NCBI GenBank assembly: GCA_036897625.1
Contig: JAYMTA010000158.1
Coordinates: forward strand, 1 to 36,688
Length of the DNA stretch: 36,688 nucleotides
Origin: Pelargonium cotyledonis
Taxonomy: Eukaryota > Streptophyta > Magnoliopsida > Geraniales > Geraniaceae
Reading direction: 5' to 3'
How positions within the stretch are numbered: the stretch's first letter is position 1; the number at the start of each line of letters is the position of its first letter. The position numbers and the translations under genes were made by a program. The notes under the pieces were generated by a model. That model was given only the letters and a program-made list of their open reading frames with translations. It did not search any database and was not told the DNA's origin. Shown one piece after another: positions 30,090 through 36,688 of this stretch.

Positions 30090-32771
30090 ATGGCGAAGAA
30101 GAGGAAATCAGACGCCACCCGCCTCGACGAGGTCGATCGCACCATGTACACCACCTTCTGCAGCGCCGCCAACTCCCTCTCTCAGCTCTATACCCAGGCT
30201 ATGAACCATCAACGCCTCTCCTTCCAAGCCGGTGAGCGTCACGCGCTGGTAGGTTTCTCTTTCAATTTCTTTGTATCTTGTTCGATTTTGATCCGATTGA
30301 GGTTTCGGCGATATGGGTACTGGTTGGGGCTGTGTTTCATTTTTGGGTTATATTTTATTTGTAGAATTGTCTGTTTGTTCAATTGTTATAACCGGTTTTG
30401 TGCGTCTGTGAGATGAAGAAATTGGAATAAGATTTTGGGTTTTCGTGTACTTTGTTGTCGTAGTTATGCCCAATGCTTGTGTTGGGGAATATCAACGATT
30501 CAAAGCGTGTATATTTTGCCTAACCTAACCCTGTTCTGTGACCATAGTTTTTAGTAAAAATTTAATCTTTTTTCTATGGGTTTAGAGCTATAGGAAAGAT
30601 ACCTAATGTCAGGAATAGGAATATGAGGAGCCAGCTTGATAGGAGTTTTTTGTTTGTTTTTGTTTTTGAATTATAATTAGGGAGATGGGTCTCTATGACG
30701 ACTGAGGCCCTGAAATTAAAAAAAATACAGACTCATGGTTGCATGGACTCCGAGGACTGACCTTTATTGAACGTAAGCCTTTTGAGTTGTTAAGGGTAAA
30801 GGGCTCTTGATGTACCTTTTTCACCTAGGGTCAAACTTGATACTATCGGCTGGTTTTTTTGGTCCTCGTGTTTGGGTAAGGTAGGTGAGGTTTGTTGCTT
30901 GCATTTTTTAATCCTCGGTTCGATTCTAGGTACTGGGTCCTACTTTGAGCTTGGGTTCTTTGTCTCCTCGGATACTTGAGATTGGGTGTTGAGTTCTGAA
31001 ACACATGAAACACACTGTTAGGTGGAAACCTTTATGTGAGAATGAGAATTTTGCCATAACGGTTCCAGTGAGCACTGTCAACTGCCAAGTTTAGAGAGAA
31101 TGAGAGTTGAGAATGTAAGTAATGAATTACCCTCTTGCTACAAGAGATGGAGTATTTATACTTACAAGTTACAACCAAAGGTGGACAACATGATGTCGTG
31201 TGATTAGTCGGTACTCGGTAGAGATGTGGGGAATGTGCTGAGCTTATGACTTGCCTCTCGGGCGTTTCATCCTCGGGTGCCTGATCGGATTTGGCCTCCA
31301 CTTACCTCATGGAGCGCTTGCCATCTTGGTTTGGCGTCCTAGTGGCTTGGTGTGGTAGGGGCAACGTGGCCTTAACGGATGTTATTTTGTCTTTTGGGCT
31401 TATGTAACAAGTTTGTCCTCTTCAGTACATCTCTATAACATCTTTTTTCTTTCTCTTTAAATAGCGGATAAGGTCTAGATGTTACTCTTGTTGCAAATTA
31501 GTTGCTCCAGTTTGTTTGCATATGTTGATTCTCATTTTGGGCTAGGCTGACATTGTTTACAATCTGTACTGACCCCTTCAACATCCTTTTCCTCTTCTTT
31601 CTTCTTTCAGGAAAAGCTATATCAGTGGATTTTGAGACAACAAGAGGAAGGATCAAGAGTTCCTACAGTTGATATAATTGCCTATTTGCAGGTTATTAAA
31701 CTTTCAATAGTTTTCTTGATATTTTTGTTTCTTCCTCTGTTTGTTGAGCTTGTTGATAACTACAACTCAAAAATTTAAGTTGCTATTGCATCACTTTTTT
31801 CAGTAACCTCTTCCCTGTTATTGCTAGATTCTCTCGAACTTGGAGTTATATCTAGCTCATGTTTTAAGTATAAACAGTTAGTAATTAGTGAATCGTCTTT
31901 TAGCAGTCTGTGTTTTACCCTTTGATTCATATAGTTGATGTAACTTGTACAGAAAAGGGTTAACATGTTGATGAGTATGCAGCTTAATTTTCCAGTTAAG
32001 ATTGTCAGAGGTTGTGGGTTTTGATATTAATTTTGCATCCACTACCTATTCAGTGAACCAGGCCACTTATTCTGACCAATTTGGCATAGTTTTAGAGATC
32101 CTCAAGGGTGTCCTGAAAGGTAGAGGATGGTAACTATAGAAGTTGAATTGGCTTTCAAATTGGGTGCCCATAGGACAGAAGGTTTGGAATTCTCGTGTGG
32201 AATTGGTATCTCCCTGTGGTTCTTAACACAATGTGTTATATGGGGAGTGTTTACTAGCTCAGCTATCTATGACAGACTGATTGCATAATTTGCATTCTAT
32301 CCAAGTAAACCCGGAAATGAGTTAATTGTACTAATATACGTGTAAATGGTGTCTAATGAGCTTGCATAGGACCACTAACCTTTTCACGTTATTGTGCTGT
32401 AGAATGAGCTTGACTATGGATCCGAGGAGCCCCCGATGTCACCCAGGCTACCGTTTCAACATCAGCATTCCCAAACTGCATCACATTCAGATGTCTCGGT
32501 TGCTTCTAATCCATCTAGTTGTACCATTGGAGGGCAGGGAGTCCGATCTGGGCATTCTGATCAACAAGCTAAAAACAACGTTTTCTCCAATGCTCTCTCC
32601 AGTCCTGTTCGTCGGAGCCTTCAGCACTATCACTTGACACAAGGCACTACTCCCCGAAGCAACGACACCAACTATCTTCATAACCAAAACAGGGATACCA
32701 ATTCTCCTAGCTCGAATGATACTCTCATGGACATGCATGCAGATAGTCCTAATCATGATTTCCCTTACTGA
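30090..32771 (+). CDS. conserved plant protein of unknown function
   Basis: Exons 30090-30248, 31611-31691 and 32403-32771 give 202 aa. The first 90 residues look conserved and helical: a basic start (MAKKRKSDATRLDEVDRTMY), FCSAANSLSQLYTQAMNHQR, and then RHALEKLYQWILRQQEEGSR with VDIIAYLQNEL. The rest, about 97-202, is rich in Ser, Asn, His, Gln and Pro (SPRLPFQHQHSQ, SSPVRRSL, NSPSSNDTLMD) and probably disordered. I recall close plant homologues with the same three-part layout but no assigned activity, so I give none. The KKRKS start could be a nuclear signal. Intron 1 (30249-31610) is long and may carry an old LTR. The gene converges with the lectin kinase gene. Confidence 0.88.
31016..31409 (-). 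mobile_element. possible solo LTR fossil in intron 1 of the unknown-function gene
   Basis: The roughly 394-bp stretch has TGTTA and TAACA ends. On the minus strand it carries a TATAAATA box near the middle (about 31150-31160), as an LTR promoter would. It is more GC-balanced than the intron around it. Flanking five-base words do not match, so the ends or the class may be wrong. No internal coding region is present; if real, it is an old solo LTR, family unknown. Confidence 0.3.
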
Positions 32772-33396
32772 ACTTTAGTCTTGGAAGTGACAGGGAAGAA
32801 AAGAAAAAATGATTGTAAAGGTTGTCCTGATGATTGAACAATGTCTGGCAGGAGTGTTGTAATTCTGTCAAATTAAATGGACAAGTGTTGGTTAAAAAGA
32901 AGATGAAGTCACTGGCTTATTGTGTTTGATGTTAAGTGTACCTTGTGAAGTTTGAGGAATTTTAGCTGTATGCAAGGAGATGATCATTATACCTTATTTT
33001 AGAATCTTGTCTCTGAACCTCTCTGGTCTTTGGCTTTTTGCTCATTTTTATAACAAATTACAGATTATACTTGACAAAGAAAGATGGACAATTTTTTCTT
33101 TAGTTTTGAGAGTGGATGTGTGTTTTATGGTAACAATACCATCTTTAGTTGATGAAGCAGCATAGGAAAGACACCTTCAGGTCTCAAGTTCGAGTTTGTA
33201 AAAAAAAAGTTGGAAGTACAGATAAAGATGTAAAATGTCATAATCTTTATACATCACTCAATCTAATACACACATGTGAATCAATGTATATACAAATCGT
33301 ACAAATGCAGAGCTCTCTTTAAAAAAGGCTCAAAAACCAGACACAAACCCTTGTTTCAGAAAAATCACACATGAAGCACAACAAGGATGCAGACAT
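32772..33396. other. gap between unknown-function and lectin kinase genes
   Basis: Holds both 3' UTRs. At 33176-33209, TCAGGTCTCAAGTTCGAG followed by GTTTGTAAAAAAAAA resembles the box B and A-tail of the SINE at 5852, much shortened. Nothing coding is seen; the 32980-33165 frame has no family features. Confidence 0.55.
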
Positions 33397-35481
33397 TTAC
33401 CTACCCTCCAATGAAGTATTGGACCATGCGAGAGACACCATAGCATTCAGGGAATGTCGAATGTCGCTAAATGTTGGATGCGACGAGTAACCAAAACTTA
33501 GACTACTGTCGAATACCATGTTCTTGGACTTCAACTTTTGCAGCAAATACTTATTATCCATCTCCTCACTTTCCGAGTCATATGCTTCACTCTTTCCCTC
33601 CAAAAACTTCACGACTTGTCTCATGGTTGGTCGGGCACTAGGGTCGGGGTATGCACACGATAATCCTAGCTGAAGCACCCACTCGGCTTCATCCTCATCG
33701 AATCCCGTTCTAGACCTCAGTCGTTGATCAATGGCATCTACGAGTTGATGATTTGGAGCCATAAAATGCCACACCCATTCAACCAAAGGTGGCTTCCCAT
33801 CATCTATGGACCTCCTAGAGCACATCACTTCTAGGATCAAGACCCCGAATCCAAACACATCTGTTTGTGCAGATGCTCGCCCTGTCCTAATCACTTCTGG
33901 CGCTAAATACCCGACTGTCCCAACTATGCGAGTGGTGCTAGCAACTTGCCCGTGATCGTGCATCCTGGCTAACCCGAAATCCCCGAGCCTCCCGTTCATA
34001 TCCCGGTCGAGCAAAACATTGCTGGCCTTGATGTCTCTGTGAAGAACTTTGGCTTCCCACCCCTCGTGCAAGTACAGGACCGCTGAAGCCACGTCTTTTA
34101 GTATCCTCATTCTATCCTCAAAGCTTAACGTCTTACTCTCATCGTGACACTCGAACAATCTCTTATCCAAACTCCCGTTTTCCATATAATCATACACCAA
34201 CATAAAGCTCCCCTTCTCTCGCTTGCACCAACCTCTCAAACCCACTAAACTCCTATGCTTCAACCTTCCTAGGCTCGAAACTTCCGCCAAGAACTCTCTT
34301 AACCCTTCGTCATTTTCATGAGAAATTCGCTTCACTGCAACTTCCACCCCTCCCAAGACACCCTTGTAGACCTTCCCGTTCCCTCCAATACCAATCACGT
34401 ACTCCTCAGAGAACCCTTTTGTTGCAGCTTCGATTTCTTGGTATGTTATCCGATGGGGCCAGTACTCCAATTCCCACTCCTCCAAATCCGCCTTCTCTCT
34501 CTCTCTCCTCCTCTTCCTCCGGAGGAAAACCAGAGTTAAAAACACACAAAACACAATCCCAAGCAAGCCTCCGACCGTGATTCCAGCAATGAATCCTTTG
34601 GATTTGAAAAGGGGAGCCTCTGGAAGCACAAATGATGGCAAACCAGTAGTGACCAGCTCTTCACTCAGTGAAAAATTGGAATTACTAAAGCTCCAAGCTA
34701 AAATCCTATGAGTTTCCACCAAAGCACCAGTAGCAGCTGTGAACCCAACATACATTTCATCTTCAAAAACCACAGAGAGATCAAGAGAAACATTCAAAAG
34801 CGGTCTACTTGGCTTACGAGTCCCCGCCGGAGCCATAGTGACATTAACAACAGAATCAGAGTAGTCAATCCAGACTTGGTAGTTTCTACCATTGTTCAGC
34901 GGCAATTCGTCGAACACCTTGTCTGCACCGCCGTCGGGCCAGTAACCAGCCGGCTGCGAAGCCAGAGAAGTAAGCGAATTCACATCCACACCCACATGAT
35001 TGTTGTTGATGTCATTGAATTCCTGGTTTGCGAACACATCGAACTCCACCCCGAATACATGGTAGTTGGGATCGCCATTATTGGTGAAATTGAAGAGACC
35101 CAGATGCTGAGCCGAGCTCGCACCCTCGATGCCGGAAAAGGGCAGGAAGAGGAAGACGATGCCGTGGCCGGCAAGAGCGTTCTTGAACGGAGCCATGGAG
35201 AAGATGAAGGAGGTGGAGAAAGGGTAGACATGGGAGGAGTTGGGAGCTCTGGTGGGTATTTTGGATTTGTAGAGAGCGCGACCGATGGTGAAGGTTGTGC
35301 GGTTGGTGAGGCGAAGAATGCGGGATTCAAGAGCGGCGTGGCCGTAGAGCGAGAGCTCGGAGGAGTTGAAGCCATTGAAGACGAAATCGACGGACATTGC
35401 TGGTGAAAACAGCAACATGGTTGTGGTCAGCACGATCTGCCATAGCCATGGAAGGTGAGGTTGTGGGTGTTTCTGGTTCAT
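33397..35481 (-). CDS. L-type lectin receptor-like kinase, clade VII
   Basis: One intronless frame of 694 aa. The start is the first ATG, at 35481 (MNQKHPQPHLPW); the open frame continues upstream to 35610 but without an ATG. Signal peptide at about 1-30; legume-type lectin domain at about 31-268 (VDFVFNGF, VYPFSTSFIF, HVFGVEFDVF, NNNHVGVDVNSL); membrane helix at about 296-320 followed by RRKRRRERE. In the kinase, the glycine loop is GIGGNGKV (364-371), the ATP lysine is K384 in VAVKR, the catalytic loop is HRDIKASN (481-488), then DFG (501-503) and APE (527-529). All catalytic residues are present, so it should be an active Ser/Thr kinase. Such receptors sit in the plasma membrane and sense damage, pathogen or developmental cues. 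The clade is from recalled VDFxxNGF homology to Arabidopsis LecRK-VII. The loop has N368 where F is usual (GGFG). Confidence 0.95.
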   Translation of the reverse strand: MNQKHPQPHLPWLWQIVLTTTMLLFSPAMSVDFVFNGFNSSELSLYGHAALESRILRLTNRTTFTIGRALYKSKIPTRAPNSSHVYPFSTSFIFSMAPFKNALAGHGIVFLFLPFSGIEGASSAQHLGLFNFTNNGDPNYHVFGVEFDVFANQEFNDINNNHVGVDVNSLTSLASQPAGYWPDGGADKVFDELPLNNGRNYQVWIDYSDSVVNVTMAPAGTRKPSRPLLNVSLDLSVVFEDEMYVGFTAATGALVETHRILAWSFSNSNFSLSEELVTTGLPSFVLPEAPLFKSKGFIAGITVGGLLGIVFCVFLTLVFLRRKRRREREKADLEEWELEYWPHRITYQEIEAATKGFSEEYVIGIGGNGKVYKGVLGGVEVAVKRISHENDEGLREFLAEVSSLGRLKHRSLVGLRGWCKREKGSFMLVYDYMENGSLDKRLFECHDESKTLSFEDRMRILKDVASAVLYLHEGWEAKVLHRDIKASNVLLDRDMNGRLGDFGLARMHDHGQVASTTRIVGTVGYLAPEVIRTGRASAQTDVFGFGVLILEVMCSRRSIDDGKPPLVEWVWHFMAPNHQLVDAIDQRLRSRTGFDEDEAEWVLQLGLSCAYPDPSARPTMRQVVKFLEGKSEAYDSESEEMDNKYLLQKLKSKNMVFDSSLSFGYSSHPTFSDIRHSLNAMVSLAWSNTSLEGR

Positions 35482-36688
35482 TGTCGCGACGAAGATGAAC
35501 CAGAATTGGGATCGGCGACAGTGAGAGGTTGATAAAGATGAATTGAATCTCAGGTGTCGACTAGAGCCGCCTATTTGGAATGTGTTGATCGGTGTTATCT
35601 TCTGGGTCAAACCAACGGTTAATTTAATAACATTGCTGATTGTAGCAGTTCAAAATTTGTTTGGTAACAGGAATTTTTTTGGTCTTTGCAAAATATATAT
35701 ACATTTTTAAAGAGCTGTTTAGGTGTTTGTCAAATTTGTTAACTTGCACAAAAAGAAAGTAAGATGAACTTTTATATGAATGAATATATATATCAAGCCA
35801 TTCTTTGATCAATTTTGTATTGTTTGGTATATTTCCATTTCAAAATAAGTGACTCGTTTCAAAACACCTCTAGAAAAAGATATGTGTTTTAACTGCGACT
35901 TACTCTCGAATGAATTCGGATTGGTAAAAAAGTTTAAAGATGTCAACCGCGAGTTTGTGACCCTTTAAAAAGATCCATGATATTAACCGAAAAAAAAATC
36001 ATAAATTGTTTCACTCAACGTAAGCCAACAACATGATTATGATATAATATTACAAATTCATTGGGAGCATAGGAGTCCAATTTTTTTTTTAAGTAACATT
36101 GTCATTTTTTTAAGCCAACCGTAATTAAAGAGACATCGTCATGTGTGTTATTGCTTTGTTTAGCCTAGAATTCATTGTTATAAGAATAAGACAAGAGAAG
36201 TAATATAAAAAAAATAACATAATCAATAATTTGTGTATAACTAACTATATTTATAATAAAAAATATTTATTTTAAGATAAAAAAATATGTAAAATGTGAC
36301 ACTTTTTTTTATGGACGGATGAAGTATTATAAATTTTGAAAAAGAATTCATTTTCTTAGTAAAAATAATGTTGATGGCTTTTAAGTATATTTTAGAGGGA
36401 TGTGCTTACATTTTTTTTTTTTAAGAATATTTTTTTTGGTTTTCAATGAGGTGGGTTGCTGACTTTTTAAAATTATTTATTATTGCTTACTACAATTATT
36501 TTCAATTTCCTAATACATGTGAAGATTTGAGAGGGACAAGTAGTTTGACAAATATAAGATGCAGAATTGAAAGTTACCACAAGTACTTTGACACATACAA
36601 GATAGGTTCAGATGTACCAAATGCTATTTGCCTATGTTTCCTTATCTTTTCGTTTTTACACTATTTAATGCATATATAAACCTTCAAT
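35482..36688. other. upstream region of the lectin kinase gene
   Basis: Very AT-rich, non-coding. It should hold the kinase promoter, on the minus strand; I cannot place a convincing TATA box. A Stowaway-like end lies at 36295-36324. AGTTTAAAGATGTCAACCGC at 35931 recurs at 13051. Frames such as 36446-36679 are low-complexity and not supported. Confidence 0.6.
36295..36324. mobile_element. Stowaway-like terminal fragment
   Basis: The reverse strand reads CTTCATCCGTCCAT, then an A run and GTGTCACAT, next to TA at 36325-36326. This resembles the ends of the element at 12113. The left partner is not clear; CATTTCAAAATAAGTGACTC near 35838 is a weak candidate. Confidence 0.4.

Noticed and set aside
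30870-30960. Box-B-like GGTTCGATTC in intron 1 of the unknown-function gene
   Set aside because: A tRNA gene or SINE was considered, but no cloverleaf, A-tail or target duplication could be shown.
34708-35406. 232-codon open frame on the + strand
   Set aside because: It is the antisense shadow of the lectin domain of the kinase gene; composition follows the codons of the real gene and no family features appear.
35482-35610. N-terminal extension of the lectin kinase
   Set aside because: The frame is open but has no ATG; the ATG at 35481 gives a proper signal peptide.
1-36688. CRISPR arrays, operons or bacterial-type systems
   Set aside because: Repeats are few and unevenly spaced, genes are spliced and of plant families; nothing prokaryotic is present.

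Overview
This window is nuclear DNA from a flowering plant, most likely a core eudicot. The genes have many introns with GT/AG borders, AT-rich introns and intergenic DNA, and all belong to plant gene families (RABG GTPase, X8-domain GH17 glucanase, ankyrin-membrane protein, L-type lectin receptor kinase, nucleotide-sugar transporter). Stowaway-type, Mutator-type and SINE insertions fit a plant genome. I cannot name the species.

Seven protein-coding genes can be assembled by hand. Left to right they are: (1) a Rab7-class small GTPase, RABG2-like, + strand 2577-4414, six exons, 209 aa. (2) A secreted, GPI-anchored GH17 beta-1,3-glucanase with an X8 domain, - strand 7681-4764, three exons, 487 aa. 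(3) An ankyrin-transmembrane protein, + strand 9445-11366, two exons, about 362 aa, which seems to have lost the PGG half of its membrane domain. (4) An AFG1/LACE1-type mitochondrial AAA ATPase, + strand 13402-23172, fourteen exons, 586 aa. (5) A UDP-rhamnose/UDP-galactose-type transporter, URGT4/5/6-like, - strand 26977-23973, five coding exons, 335 aa, with a probable long leader intron. (6) A conserved plant protein of unknown function, + strand 30090-32771, three exons, 202 aa. (7) A single-exon L-type lectin receptor kinase of clade VII, - strand 35481-33397, 694 aa. Every coding join listed was checked for frame, and each total divides by three.

Genes 1/2, 4/5 and 6/7 are convergent pairs. 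They are not an operon or a visible pathway: their roles (vacuolar traffic, cell wall, membrane signalling, mitochondrial quality control, Golgi sugar import, unknown, surface receptor) are independent.

The most unusual DNA is repeat-related and lies in introns of the glucanase gene and around the ankyrin gene. It includes a 385-bp near-complete palindrome with probable 9-bp target duplications, a SINE with a clear target duplication splitting an older tandem repeat, a stray copy of 28 bases of exon inside the neighbouring intron, and a multiplied gene 3' end. I found no CRISPR array, operon-like system, tRNA or rRNA gene, and no convincing undescribed molecular system. The strongest biological leads are the PGG-less ankyrin protein, the unknown-function gene 6 and the foldback element.
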